In this document: in pieces, positions 8,911-19,063 of the stretch
How positions within the stretch are numbered: position 1 is the first letter of the stretch
Layout: each line of letters opens with the position of its first letter
Translations under genes and position numbers: made by a program
Notes under the pieces: generated by a model
Told to the model about the DNA's origin: nothing
What the model saw: the letters and a program-made list of their open reading frames with translations, nothing else
The model's database searches: none
Source: Flavobacteriales bacterium
GTDB taxonomy: Bacteria > Bacteroidota > Bacteroidia > Flavobacteriales_F > PHOS-HE28
DNA length: 64,000 bases
Assembly: GCA_020635715.1 (NCBI GenBank)
Contig: JACJZG010000006.1
Span: forward strand, 62,001-126,000
Reading direction: 5' to 3'

Positions 8911-10515
8911 TCAATAGATGTTCTTCTCGCGCATCACGGCGTTCAACCAGCGCAACAGGAAGAAGAGCATCAGCGCGGCCGCCATGGCCAGGCCGAAGTT
9001 CATGTAGAAGAAGTGGGTCTTGTCCTCGAAACCCTCCCACAGGCCGCTGAGCATGCCGCTCAACTTGTTGCCCACCGAGGTGCTCAGGAAGAAGCCGCCC
9101 ATCATCAATGCCGTGATCCGCGGCGGGCTCAACTTGCTCACCAGGGAAAGGCCCATCGGACTAAGGCACAATTCACCGACCGTGACAACGCCGTACGAGG
9201 CGATGAGCCACCAGCTGCTTGCCTTGCTCTCCAGGTTGTTGGTGGCCATCACGGCGCCCACCATCACCAACGCGGAAAGGGCCGTGATCGTGAGGCCGAT
9301 GGCGATCTTGGTGGGCGTGGTGGGCTCCTTGCCCCGGCTGCGCATGAAAGCCCAGAAGGCAACCAGCAGCGGCGTCAGCAGGATCACCCAGCCGGGGTTG
9401 ATGCTCTGGTACAATTGGGTGGAATAGAGCTTCATGCTCTCGCCCTCGGACGGTACGTTCGCCGGGTCCATGTCCTGGAAATACGCGGCACTGCGGGGGT
9501 CGGTGTCCGCCCCGGCGTTGGTCACGGTCTCGGCCATGTTGATCGGGTCGGCGATGGCGGCGATGGAGGCGGGCATCTCGCGGTCCGTGTGGTCCTTGGC
9601 GAAGACGGTGAGCGCATCCCCGTTCTGGTGGAAGACCGCCCAGAAGATCACCAGACAGCCGAAGACCGCCAGCAGCGCACCGATGGGACGCTTGTCCTCT
9701 TCATTGGCCTTCACGTACAGATAGATGAAGAAGCCGATCACCGGGATGCAGCCGAAGATGAAGGCGTCGTTGGTGTCGGTGCCCAACAGGTTGCCCGGAA
9801 TTAGGTAGCCGATGATCCCGAACAGGAACATGGGCGCGATGGTGCTCAGCAGGATCTTCCCGGTGGCCATGTCACCCGGCTTTAACGGCTTGATCACGTC
9901 GGCCTCCTTGATGTGCTTGTTGCCGCTGAGGAAAATGGTGACCCCGATGAGCATGCCGATACCCGCCGCGGCGAAGGCGTAGCCCCAGCCGTACTTGATC
10001 TGCATGTAGGCCGCCACGAAGTTGCAGACGAAGGCACCGATGTTGATGCCCATGTAGAAGATGTTGTAACCCGCGTCCTTGTTGGCCCGGTAACGATCGT
10101 CGTTGTAGAGGTTCCCGACCAGGGTGCTGATGTTCGGCTTGAACATCCCATTGCCCAGGATGATGAGCAGCAGGCCGAGGTAGAATGCCGTCTCGTTGTG
10201 CACGGCCAGGGTGAGGTAACCGGCCGCCATCAGCAGGCCGCCCATCAGGATGCTCTTGCGGAAGCCCAGCACACGGTCCGCCAGCAGGCCGCCGATGAAG
10301 GGCGTGAGGTAAACGAGGCCGAGGTAGGTCCCGTAGATGTCGCTCTTCTTCAACGCGCTGAAGCCCATGCCACCGCTCTCCCAACCATCAAGCATGTACA
10401 GGGAGAAGATGCCCAGCATGAGGTAGTAACCGAAGCGTTCCCACATCTCGGTGAAGAAGAGGACGTACAGGCCCTTGGGGTGCTTGATGGTGGTGCTCAT
10501 CGATGGACTTGGCAA
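8911..10515 (-). CDS. POT-family peptide MFS transporter (2 of 3)
   Basis: A 534-residue paralogue of its neighbours. It shows the TEMWERFGYY block, the GNGMFKPNISTLVGNLY block and the VGELCLSPMGLSLVSKLSP block. Compared with copy 1 it has a longer loop in the middle (around residues 290-350, rich in Asp, Ala and Met), as seen in many Bacteroidota POT proteins. The frame is intact. The ATG at 10515 is preceded by a short gap of 46 bp to the third paralogue. Confidence 0.93.
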   Translation of the reverse strand: MPSPSMSTTIKHPKGLYVLFFTEMWERFGYYLMLGIFSLYMLDGWESGGMGFSALKKSDIYGTYLGLVYLTPFIGGLLADRVLGFRKSILMGGLLMAAGYLTLAVHNETAFYLGLLLIILGNGMFKPNISTLVGNLYNDDRYRANKDAGYNIFYMGINIGAFVCNFVAAYMQIKYGWGYAFAAAGIGMLIGVTIFLSGNKHIKEADVIKPLKPGDMATGKILLSTIAPMFLFGIIGYLIPGNLLGTDTNDAFIFGCIPVIGFFIYLYVKANEEDKRPIGALLAVFGCLVIFWAVFHQNGDALTVFAKDHTDREMPASIAAIADPINMAETVTNAGADTDPRSAAYFQDMDPANVPSEGESMKLYSTQLYQSINPGWVILLTPLLVAFWAFMRSRGKEPTTPTKIAIGLTITALSALVMVGAVMATNNLESKASSWWLIASYGVVTVGELCLSPMGLSLVSKLSPPRITALMMGGFFLSTSVGNKLSGMLSGLWEGFEDKTHFFYMNFGLAMAAALMLFFLLRWLNAVMREKNIY

Positions 10516-10561
10516 CGGGGATCGTGGCGAGTGTGGTTCGACGCTCGGGAAGGCTTGGTCA

Positions 10562-12132
10562 TCAGTTGATGCCGTGCATCCACTTCTTCATGGTCGGTGT
10601 GAGGACCAGTAGGAGAGCTGCGCAGCCGAGCACCACATACACGCCCCATTGGAGGTACACGTTCATGAAGCCGGTCAGCTCCGCCACGGGATCGGCACCA
10701 TCGTTCGCGCTGCTGGCGATGAGCTGCCCAAGCTTACCGGCCACCTTGTGTGCGAAGGCTATGCTCAGGAACCAGCTGCCCATGACGAAGCCCACCACCT
10801 TCTGGGGACTCAACTTCGTCACCACGCTCAGCCCCACCGGGCTCAGGAACAACTCACCGGTGGTGTGCAAGAGGTACATGCCGATGAGGAATCCCATCGG
10901 GATCGAGGTCGCACCCGCTCCGTTGGCAATGCCCACCTTGACACCCCATACGATGATCGAGTAGCCCACCGCCATCTGCACCAGGCCGTAGAAGAACTTC
11001 ATCGGCGTGCGAGGTTCAATTTGTTCATCGCCAGCTTCACCCACATCCAGTTGAAGACGGGCGCCAGCAGCATGATGAAGAGTGCGTTCACGGATTGGAC
11101 CCATTTCAATGCCGGCCCTGTTCACGTAACGGTCCGTCAGTATGTTGATGGAACCACCGGCCTGCTCGAAGAGCACCCAGAAGATCGTGTGGAAGAAGAA
11201 TAGGATGAGGAAGACGAAGAGGCGTTGCCCTTCGGCCCTGTCCTCCGCTGTGAACCCTGTGTACAGTAGATAGCCCAGGCAGCGGGCGAACCCTGCGCCG
11301 AACAGCAGCCAATCCGTGATGCCTTCGCTGTTGATGAGGAAACTGAAGATCGGGATGATGATCAAGCTCGAGGATCGTCATCGGTGAAGGCTCCGATGCC
11401 CATGAGACGCCAGGCATTGCCCGCTTCAGGAGCATGACCCTTACCTTCCAGGTGCTTGAAGTTGAGGAAGAAGACGACCATGCCGAGCAACATGCCCATG
11501 CCAGCAGAGAGGAAGCCGTATTCCCACCCGACGCGTTGTCCCAGGTAACCGCAGGTGAGCGGCGCAAGGAACGCCGATGTTGATGCCCATATAGAACAGG
11601 GTATAGGCACCATCCTTCTCGGGTCGTTACGGTCGGTCGATAGAAGGTGCCGAGGAAACTGCTGATGTTCGGTTTGAAGAGGCCGTTCCCGACCGTGAGC
11701 GCCGCAAGACCGACGAAGAAGAAGGACTCGCTGTGCAACTGGCCGGTGGACGCCGCGGATATGGCTAGAATGAACTGCCCTAATGCCATGAATCCACCAC
11801 CGGTGAGAATGGCCTTACGGAATCCGATCGCACGATCGGCCAGCATGCCGCCGATGACCGGTGCAGCATAAAAGCAACGCATTGTACGCACCGTAGATGC
11901 CATAGGCCCGAGCATCCGCCTCCCCGGCCGCCATCTTGTCGAACAATTCCTTCGTGAGATACAGCACGAGCAGTGCGCGCATCCCATAGAAACTGAAGCG
12001 TTCCCATAGCTCCGCGAAGAACAGCACGAACAATGCCGTTGGATGCACTTTCCGTTGACTGTACAAGGTCGCGGGTACCCAGATGAGCACGAATGCCCAG
12101 CCGACGATCAAGCTCCATATGGCGAAGTCCAT
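10562..12132 (-). CDS. POT-family peptide MFS transporter (3 of 3), at least six frameshifts
   Basis: The ATG at 12132 begins MDFAIWSLIVG, followed by AELWERFSFYGMRALLVLYL (POT signature). The protein then continues piecewise in other frames: APVIGGMLADRAIGFRK, VGNGLFKPNISSFLGTFY, FLAPLTCGYLGQRVGWEYG, IIIPIFSFLINSEG, and finally FYGLVQMAVGYSIIVWG with TGELFLSPVGLSVVTKLSP. Frame changes lie near 11870, 11620, 11590, 11370, 11100 and 11005. The first is explained by one extra T in a TTTT run. The density is unlike the two intact neighbours, so either this is a local consensus-quality problem or a decaying paralogue. A TACCTTGG box lies at 12157-12164. Confidence 0.75.
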
Positions 12133-12257
12133 CTGTGTAGGGTTGTTGAAGGTCCGCCAAGGTAAACAAGCCAGTGAACTGGCAAGTGGACCGCAGGCGT
12201 CAGGGGTAGGAGTATGAGCAAGCGGTTGCCACGCCCCTCATCCTACCCACGGCGTTC

Positions 12258-14468
12258 CTACAAATTCTCCTCCAACCACTTCGTCATCATCTCGAAGAGG
12301 TGGAGTCGTGTTGTGCCGCCGTAGATCCCGTGGTTGCGGTCCGGGTACACGAACTGGTCGAAGGGCTTGTTCGCCTTCACCAGCGCCAGGGTCATCTCCG
12401 CCGCGTTCTGGTAGTGCACATTGTCATCGGCCAGGCCGTGGATGAGCAGGTAGTTGCCCTTCAGCTTGTCCACGTGGTTGATGGGGCTGTTGTCGTCGTA
12501 GCCGCTGCCGTTGTCCTTCGGCAATCCCATGAAGCGCTCGGTGTAGATGCTGTCATAATACCGCCAGTTGCTCACCGGGGCCACGGCGATGGCCGCCTTG
12601 AACACGTCCGCGCCTTTCGTGATGCAGAGGCTGCTCATGTAGCCGCCGTAGCTCCAGCCCCAGATGCCGATGCGTGTCCCATCCACATAGGGTTGCTGCG
12701 CCAGCCACTTCGCCGAGGCGATCTGGTCCTCGGTCTCATACCTGCCCAGCTGGCCGTACGTGCAGTGGCGGAACTCCTGGCCGCGGTGGCCCGTGCCGCG
12801 TGGGTCCACGCACACCACCAGGTAGCCCTTCTGGTTCAACAGCGTGTGCCACATCATGTCGCGCCCATCGAACTTGTCCAGCACCTCGTTGCTGTTCGGT
12901 CCGCTGTACTGCACCATCAGCACCGGGTACTTCTTCGCGGGGTCGAAGGCGGGCGGCTTCATCATCCAGCCCCGCAATGCGACGCCAGACTCCGTGGTGA
13001 ACTGGAAGAACTCCTTGCGCGAGGTGCCGAAGGAGGATAGCGTCTCCTCCAGGCGTACGTTGTCCTTCAAGGTCTTCACCGATCTGCCCTGACCATCGTG
13101 CAGGGTGACCACCGGCACTTCGTTCGCCGTGCTCCGCGTGTTGATGAAGTACTGGAAGCCCGTGCTGAACTCGGCCTCGTTGTAGCCCCCCGCAGGGCTC
13201 AGCTGTTTCAAGCCCTTGCCGGTGAGGCCCACGCTCCAGACATCCTGCTCCTCGGGCGAGGACTTGGCGGCGGTGAAGATCACGCGCTTGCCCTTCTCGT
13301 CGATGCCGGCCACGCTCACCACGTCCCAGGCGCCGCTCGTGAGCGCTTTCGGCTCGCCACCCACCGGAACGAAGTACACATGGTTCCAGCCGCTGCGTTC
13401 GCTGGTGAGTACGAAGCCGCTGCCATTCTCCAGGAAGTGCAGGTCGTCCGTCACCTCCACGTAGGTCTTGCTCGTCTCGTGGTATACCTCGGTCGGTATC
13501 GGTCGCATCTTGGCGCCGGGTGGCGGCATCTTCGCCGTCAGTATCACCTTCTCGTTCTGCAGGCGGTTCATGCGCATGAACCAGGGATCGCCCTTCGGGG
13601 TGAAGCCCAGGCGCGGCACGTAGATGTCCGTGTCCTCGGTACCCAGGGGCAGGTTGTAGTCAAGGCCAGCGGACAGGTCGTAAACATGTACGCTCACCGT
13701 GCTGTTCACCTCGCCGGCCTTCGGGTATTTGAAGCGGTATTCGCTCGGGTAAAGCTGGTCCTTGTAATAGGTCAGGTCGAACTCCTTCACTGCGCTCTCA
13801 TCGCTTCGGAGGTAGATGAGCTTGTCTCCCTTCGGGCTCCAGGCATAACCCTGCACCACGGTGAATTCCTCCTCGTACACCCAGTCCGTGGCGCCGTTGA
13901 GCACCTTGTTCCACGCTCCATCGTTGGTCACTCGTGTTTCCTGCATCGTTGCCAGGTCCACCACGTAGAGGTCGTTGTCGCGAACGAAGGCAGCGCGGCC
14001 GCCGTCGGGGCTGAAGGTGGCCAACCGCTGTTTGGCCTTGCTGACATCGCTCAAGGGCACCAGTTTCTTCGTGGCGCGGTCGTACACGTAGTTGTGGGCG
14101 TAGTAGCTGTAGCGGTAGATCGGTTCCGCATCCGTCTCGATCATCAGCTTCTTCTCATCACCACTGAAGCTGTAGCCGTCGATGGCGATGGGGGCCTTCG
14201 CTCCGGCGGGGATCAGGGCGGTGCCATCCACGATCGTGCTCACCTTCTGCCCGGTCCGGTAGGCGTACTGGTCGATCACCATGCCGGCTTCCGTGCCGTC
14301 CAGTACGGTGTAATGCTGACCGTCATTCATGCTGGCAAGCCCCCCCACGTACTCCGCGCTGAACTGCGGACTTGCCCAGATGTCGCGGTTGGTGAGCTGT
14401 TTCTGTGCGGTGGTGGAGGAGAGGGTGAGGGCAAGGCTTGCGCCCAACAACAGTGAACGATGGATCAT
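12258..14468 (-). CDS. S9 family peptidase, dipeptidyl-peptidase IV type
   Basis: I choose the ATG at 14468 (MIHRSLLLGASLALTLSS), which gives a signal peptide and 736 residues, the usual size for the family; a longer open frame reaches 14597 but has no signal-like start. An N-terminal beta-propeller (DPPIV_N) is followed by an alpha/beta-hydrolase domain. The nucleophile lies in GWSYGGY, the Asp in GLADDNVHY and the His in DRNHGIYGG. It is exported and releases X-Pro/X-Ala dipeptides, which fits the adjacent dipeptide transporters. A TATCTTGC box lies at 14489-14496. Confidence 0.92.
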   Translation of the reverse strand: MIHRSLLLGASLALTLSSTTAQKQLTNRDIWASPQFSAEYVGGLASMNDGQHYTVLDGTEAGMVIDQYAYRTGQKVSTIVDGTALIPAGAKAPIAIDGYSFSGDEKKLMIETDAEPIYRYSYYAHNYVYDRATKKLVPLSDVSKAKQRLATFSPDGGRAAFVRDNDLYVVDLATMQETRVTNDGAWNKVLNGATDWVYEEEFTVVQGYAWSPKGDKLIYLRSDESAVKEFDLTYYKDQLYPSEYRFKYPKAGEVNSTVSVHVYDLSAGLDYNLPLGTEDTDIYVPRLGFTPKGDPWFMRMNRLQNEKVILTAKMPPPGAKMRPIPTEVYHETSKTYVEVTDDLHFLENGSGFVLTSERSGWNHVYFVPVGGEPKALTSGAWDVVSVAGIDEKGKRVIFTAAKSSPEEQDVWSVGLTGKGLKQLSPAGGYNEAEFSTGFQYFINTRSTANEVPVVTLHDGQGRSVKTLKDNVRLEETLSSFGTSRKEFFQFTTESGVALRGWMMKPPAFDPAKKYPVLMVQYSGPNSNEVLDKFDGRDMMWHTLLNQKGYLVVCVDPRGTGHRGQEFRHCTYGQLGRYETEDQIASAKWLAQQPYVDGTRIGIWGWSYGGYMSSLCITKGADVFKAAIAVAPVSNWRYYDSIYTERFMGLPKDNGSGYDDNSPINHVDKLKGNYLLIHGLADDNVHYQNAAEMTLALVKANKPFDQFVYPDRNHGIYGGTTRLHLFEMMTKWLEENL

Positions 14469-14572
14469 GAGGGGTCGTGAAAGGACGGGCAAGATAACCA
14501 GCCCTTCCGGGGCGCATCGCGTGCTCACGTCAGCCGCAACCGTCGGTCCCAGCGGTCTCGATCCGTGACCCC

Positions 14573-15109
14573 TTACATATCCACGGGCACGCTCCAACGA
14601 CGGTCGCGCTGCACGACGCGCACTCCTTGATGCTGGTCCGCGGACCGGCCTGCCTTCTCGAACGTGCCCTCCGTTGTCAACAGATCATCCAACTGCTTGC
14701 CGCTGTAGATGCGGGTGGCAAGGGCATGACCGTCCATATCAAAGCGCTCCCAGGTGCCCGACTTCACACCCTTGGTATAGGTGCCGACGCTCTCGGTGCG
14801 GCCGTTCGGATGGTAATAGGTGAAGGTTCCGTCGGGCACGGTGAGCAGGCTATCGAGGTAGGAGCCTTTCATGCGGGTGACACCGATGTTCGAACGGATG
14901 ATGACGAGGTACCGTCCGTTCGAAGCAAGCGCGACCACCCGTGTGAGCCTTTCCTCCGTTACAGAGATCTCGTGGGCAAGGGCTTCGGCGCTCACCTGCT
15001 CCACACGTACAATGCGGACGGCGGATGCATTTCCCCGATCACCAGCGGCGCGGGCAGCTTGTGGGGCTTGGCATGCGATAACGAGGAGTAGGGTTATGAG
15101 AGCTTTCAT
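14573..15109 (-). CDS. Secreted MORN/YwqK-like repeat protein
   Basis: A 178-residue protein with a signal peptide (MKALITLLLVIACQAPQAA; the Cys may be a lipobox Cys, but the +1/+2 context is weak). The middle part holds repeats of the form GTFTYYHPNGRTESVGTYTK and GTWERFDMDG, as in MORN-like YwqK proteins annotated as antitoxins in some genomes. Their real role in Bacteroidota is not established. It ends 104 bp upstream of the DPP-IV start on the same strand. Confidence 0.6.
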   Translation of the reverse strand: MKALITLLLVIACQAPQAARAAGDRGNASAVRIVRVEQVSAEALAHEISVTEERLTRVVALASNGRYLVIIRSNIGVTRMKGSYLDSLLTVPDGTFTYYHPNGRTESVGTYTKGVKSGTWERFDMDGHALATRIYSGKQLDDLLTTEGTFEKAGRSADQHQGVRVVQRDRRWSVPVDM

Positions 15110-15493
15110 GGCTATAGGGATCTATCGCCAGGGATGCGAGCCGTGTACCAGTTCGGTCGCCTGTAGCTATGTCGCTGGTCATTAGGTGGTTGTGGGCAAA
15201 CGGTCCAGTCCAACACCGTGGAGTTCTTTCCCTGATCGGGAGTTCTCCACCACGCTCTAGGATGCTCGTACCCGATCATTCAGATCCGACCATAGCGTGG
15301 TGTAATTCCCCGTCCCACGCTACGGGATCGGGGTGCTGTTTCCTCAATACCCAGGGTTCAGGATGAGGCCTATTCGAAGGTCCGTTCCATGCGCTCATTC
15401 ACGAGGTGCTGAGGATCAGCTGCTTCGTCGATAACGGGAGGGTGGGGCACGACGAAGCCTCCTTCATGGCCCACGAATTGGCCCATCAGGGGC
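15110..15493. other. Intergenic region, 384 bp, no gene seen
   Basis: Lies between divergent genes (14573-15109 on minus and 15494-16555 on plus), so it should hold both promoters. I see no clear -7 box, RNA gene or repeat. Short open frames here (for example 15370-15711 on minus) look like shadows. Confidence 0.4.
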
Positions 15494-16555
15494 ATGGGCC
15501 ATCGCTCACTGATCCGGATCCTATATGGCGTGCTGCTCGCCGTCGCACCGATCGTTCTGCGGGCGAACACGCTGTATGCCGATGGGATCCTGCGCGTGCG
15601 TGGCGGCAACTGGTCCAACGCCCGTGTCACGATCCTGCCTGAGTTCGGCAGTGCTTTCGACCTTCCGCTGAACAGCGACAAGTTCCAGTTGGATATGGGC
15701 CTGCGTTCCACCTACCTCGTACGGGCCTCTCATCCCGAATGCGCCACCAAGGAAGTGGTCTTCGACCTGCGCCTGCCGGATGGCGTCAGCGCAGAGACCT
15801 TTCGCTTCCCGTTCGAGATCATCCTGGAACGATTCGCGAAAGGAGAGGAACCCTTCGAATATGCGCAGCCTGTCGGCCTGGTGTTCTATGACCAGGAGGA
15901 ACAGGATTTCATCTATACCACGGACTACACCCGCATGCGCAAGGTGTTGGGTCTCGATAGCCTGATATCGCGCATGGCCGCCCACATCGAGCGGGTGCCG
16001 GTCCAAGCCGACATGCTGGCCGACCTGGAGTGGATGTTCGTGAACGACCCGAACGCATCGCTTCCCGCGGTGCAAGCGGATGCCACCGCACCGCTCGCTG
16101 CGCAGGTGGAGAAAAAGGAGGAAGTGGGATCGACCGTGCTGGTGGATGAGCCAGTGCCGAGCCTAGGTGATGGTAACGCTGGTAGAGAGGTCGTTCACAC
16201 CTACGACCCGGTCGAGGCCGATCCGCCGACCGCTCCGGTCCTTCTCGCATCATTGACCCCGACGGTGCGGACCATCGCTGAAGAGCGTACGTCGGCATCA
16301 TGGTTCTCCACGCACTGGCAGGTGCCGCAGGCGATGGAACCCTCCGCATCCCACGAGCTGCAGACCATGCGGACCATGGTGATCGCGATCGATCGCTTCA
16401 GCGATGGAACGAGCGCAACGGAACTGCGCAAGGTCACCCACGCGTTCGGAGCCGTGTTCTACTTCGAGGACGGCATCGCCATTGATCAACGTGCCTATGA
16501 AGAACGGCTCGGCGCGCTCGCCTTGCCTGGCCACGAACAACAACAACTCCACTGA
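15494..16555 (+). CDS. Secreted protein of unknown function (353 aa)
   Basis: Begins with a signal peptide (IRILYGVLLAVAPIVL). The first 120 residues look like a carboxypeptidase-regulatory/Ig-like beta-domain (ILRVRGGNWSNARVTILPE, TYLVRASHPECATKEVVFDL), as found in many Bacteroidota proteins that describe a metaphor-like 'transthyretin' fold. A Glu/Pro-rich linker (about 190-260) leads to a C-terminal domain of unknown type (ATELRKVTHAFGAVFYFED). The stop is 2 bp before the next gene, so the two are probably cotranscribed. No named family recognised beyond this. Confidence 0.6.
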   Translation: MGHRSLIRILYGVLLAVAPIVLRANTLYADGILRVRGGNWSNARVTILPEFGSAFDLPLNSDKFQLDMGLRSTYLVRASHPECATKEVVFDLRLPDGVSAETFRFPFEIILERFAKGEEPFEYAQPVGLVFYDQEEQDFIYTTDYTRMRKVLGLDSLISRMAAHIERVPVQADMLADLEWMFVNDPNASLPAVQADATAPLAAQVEKKEEVGSTVLVDEPVPSLGDGNAGREVVHTYDPVEADPPTAPVLLASLTPTVRTIAEERTSASWFSTHWQVPQAMEPSASHELQTMRTMVIAIDRFSDGTSATELRKVTHAFGAVFYFEDGIAIDQRAYEERLGALALPGHEQQQLH

Positions 16556-16557
16556 CC

Positions 16558-16770
16558 ATGAAGAACATCGTTCCGACCCTGCTCCTCGTTGGCGGCATCG
16601 CCATCATCCTCTTCGGTACCATGCGCAAGGACGAAGGTCAGGCGGACATCGATCTGGGTGCGACCGAGATCAGCATCGGTAAGTCGGACGCCAGCTTCTG
16701 GCCTTATTTCATCGTGGGCGGGGTGGCCGCCGCAGCGGGGCTGGTGATGCTGGTGAAGGGGAGGAAATGA
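16558..16770 (+). CDS. Small membrane protein (DUF3185-like)
   Basis: A 70-residue protein with two hydrophobic helices (residues 5-20 and 47-66) separated by a charged segment containing DLGATEISIGK and WPYFIVGG. The pattern of a DLG.x.I segment between two helices resembles small Bacteroidota proteins called DUF3185; this is a resemblance only. It starts 2 bp after the upstream stop. Confidence 0.6.
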   Translation: MKNIVPTLLLVGGIAIILFGTMRKDEGQADIDLGATEISIGKSDASFWPYFIVGGVAAAAGLVMLVKGRK

Positions 16771-16805
16771 CTGGACGCGTTCAATGAGCGCTCCGATCGC
16801 CACGG

Positions 16806-18108
16806 CTATTCCTCCACGTGATCCATATCCGCCTCGAAGGTCTCGTGCACCCGGGAGGTGGCCCAGAACGCCGCGCCGATACTGAGGATGCCGACGATCA
16901 AGGCGCTGGTCACGTTCCCCACGGGAACCAGCAAGCCGTTGAAGAGGAGCGTGAGCGGAAGCACGGAGCCCCGGACGAAGTTGGGTGTGGTGGTGGCCAC
17001 CGTGCTGCGGATGTTGGTCCCGAACTGCTCGCTCGCCACCGTGACGAAGATGACCCAATAGCCTGTGGCGGTGCCCAAGGCGAGGCAGAGCCAGTTGTAG
17101 GCAGCGATGGATGCCCCGCGCATGCCGAAGAGGAAGACCAAGGTGAGCACGAGGTTCGCGGTGAGGTACAGGTAGATGACCTTCTTGCGGCTCCGCAGCC
17201 ATTGGCTCAACAAGCCGCTGAACAGGTCGCCCAGGCTGAGACCGATGTACGCATACTTGATCGCCTCGCCGTTGATGGTCTTGAGCCCCATCTCGTCCAG
17301 ATCGCTTGTGACGATCGCGAAGGCCGGTACGAAGACATCCTGGGAAAGGCTCACGAGCACCCCGATCACATACCAAACCGGTACACCGATGAGGATGCAG
17401 CTGATGTAGCGCAGGAAGCGATCGCGGTCGTTGAAGAGCAGGCGGAGATCGCCCTTGCGCACGTCCTTCTCCTGCACGTGGCGGAACAATCCGCTCTCGA
17501 AGGTGCCCAGTCGCAAGGCCAGCAGCACCAAGCCCATCAGCCCACCCACGAGGTAGGCCACCTGCCAGTTCATAAGCTCTGTTCCGGTGATCGTCGTGAG
17601 CAGACCACCGAGCCGTTGACCTTGTGCGCTCACCTCCGCCGCGAAGACCGCCCCCAGCGCCCCCACGGTCACCATCACCAGGGTGCCGTAGCCCCGTTTG
17701 TCGCGCGGAAGTGTCTCGGTGATCAGTGTGATGCCCGCGCCGAGCTCACCGGCCAGACCGACACCGGCGAGGAAACGCACGATGGCATACAGGGTGAGGT
17801 CGTAGGTGAAGGCGTTGGCGATGTTGGCCGCGGAGTACAGCAGGATGCTGCCGAAGAGCACGGTGATCCGTCCCTTCTTGTCACCCCATACGCCCCATAG
17901 GATCCCGCCAACGAGCATGCCGAGCATCTGGATGTTGAAGAGGTGGATGCCCATGTCCTTGATGCCCGGATGGCCGGGGCCGAGGAGGAACTCCAGGCTC
18001 TCACGCTTCACCACGTTGAAGAGCACCAGGTCGTAGATGTCCACGAAGTAGCCCAACGCCGCCACGAGGACGAGCAGGAAGGAACGGCCTGGGAAAGACG
18101 TGCTTCAT
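16806..18108 (-). CDS. MFS transporter, one frameshift near the start
   Basis: A 12-helix major facilitator protein. The conserved loop 2-3 motif is GGILWGVWGDKKGR, and helix 4-5 shows RFLAGVGLAGELGAGITLITE, as in the sugar/metabolite:H+ symporter branch. The clear N-terminus is ATG 18108 (MKHVFP), but the continuation SFLLVLVAALGYFVDIYDL lies one frame away, so a one-base error near 18090 is likely; otherwise the open frame begins with GTG at 18065 and lacks part of helix 1. The substrate cannot be told. It is convergent with the small membrane protein. Confidence 0.82.
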
Positions 18109-18181
18109 GGTCCGTGGCGAAGATGCGCAGACCGCCGCGAAATGAGAAGCGCCTTCCGGGACACAAGCGACCGGGGCCGGT

Positions 18182-19060
18182 TCAGGCCAGGATCTCCTCC
18201 ACGTTGCGCTTGATCATCTGTGCGAGGCGTTCCATCGGCAGGTCATTGCCATCCTTTCCGAATGGATCCTCGATCTCCTCGGCGATCAGCTCCAAGCTGG
18301 CAAGCACGTAGAAGATGAACATGACCACCGGCACGGCGATGTAGCCCAGGGAGAAGGCGAAGCCGAAGGGCAACGTGAGCACGTAGATCACGATGAACTT
18401 CTTGATGAAGCTGCTGTACGAGTAAGGGATGGGCGTGTTCTTGATCCGCTCGCAGGCGCCGCAGATGTCGAGGAACTGTACCAGCTCCGTGTTCAGCACG
18501 ATCAGCTGGTCGCCGGTGATGTCCTTCTCGTGGTACATGCGCTGCACCCGTTGCTGCATCAAGCTGACGATCTGCGAAGGGACATGCTTGCTCCGGTCGA
18601 AGTCCGGTATCTCGGGATGCGGCTTCTCATCCAACGCCAGGCGCGTCTTCTCCAGTTGCAGGTGCCGGCGCAGTTCATCGGGGAACGTGCCGACCAGGCG
18701 TTCGAAGAAAGCGCGGGTCGTGCTTTGCTCCGGTGGTACCATGGCGGCCACCTTCACGGCGAGGTTCCGGCTCACGTTCACCAGTTGCCCCCAGAGCTTG
18801 CGGCCTTCCCACCACCGGTCGTAGGCCGTGTTCGTGCGGAACACGAGCAGCATGCTGATGGCGAAGCCGAGCAGGCTGTGCATCACCGGCAGGTTGCTCA
18901 CGTAGCTGTTCTTGCTCAGCTGCAGGTAACGCACTTCCACATAGCCGACCACCGCGGTGAAGAGCCCGACCAGGATCAGGAGCGGCATCAACTTCCGGAC
19001 GGTGTCCGAGCGGTGCAGCGCCAATGCCCGCCACCAATCACGACTGTCGTAGGTGATCAT
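18182..19060 (-). CDS. Bestrophin-family ion channel
   Basis: A 292-residue membrane protein of the bestrophin/UPF0187 family. Visible are the N-terminal DSRDWWRALALHRS, the helix TM2 block SLLGFAISMLLVFRTNTAYDRWWEGRKLWG, the acidic/aromatic block IPYSYSSFIKKFIVIYVLTLPFG and the C-terminal block EEIEDPFGKDGNDLPM. Bacterial bestrophins form pentameric ion channels. It starts 3 bp upstream of the stop of the SDR gene on the same strand, so they may be cotranscribed. Confidence 0.9.
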   Translation of the reverse strand: MITYDSRDWWRALALHRSDTVRKLMPLLILVGLFTAVVGYVEVRYLQLSKNSYVSNLPVMHSLLGFAISMLLVFRTNTAYDRWWEGRKLWGQLVNVSRNLAVKVAAMVPPEQSTTRAFFERLVGTFPDELRRHLQLEKTRLALDEKPHPEIPDFDRSKHVPSQIVSLMQQRVQRMYHEKDITGDQLIVLNTELVQFLDICGACERIKNTPIPYSYSSFIKKFIVIYVLTLPFGFAFSLGYIAVPVVMFIFYVLASLELIAEEIEDPFGKDGNDLPMERLAQMIKRNVEEILA

Positions 19061-19063
19061 CGG

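Noticed and set aside
10562..12132. Programmed frameshifting in the third peptide transporter
   Set aside because: At least six changes in both directions, at no slippery site with a structure; an assembly error or decay is far simpler.
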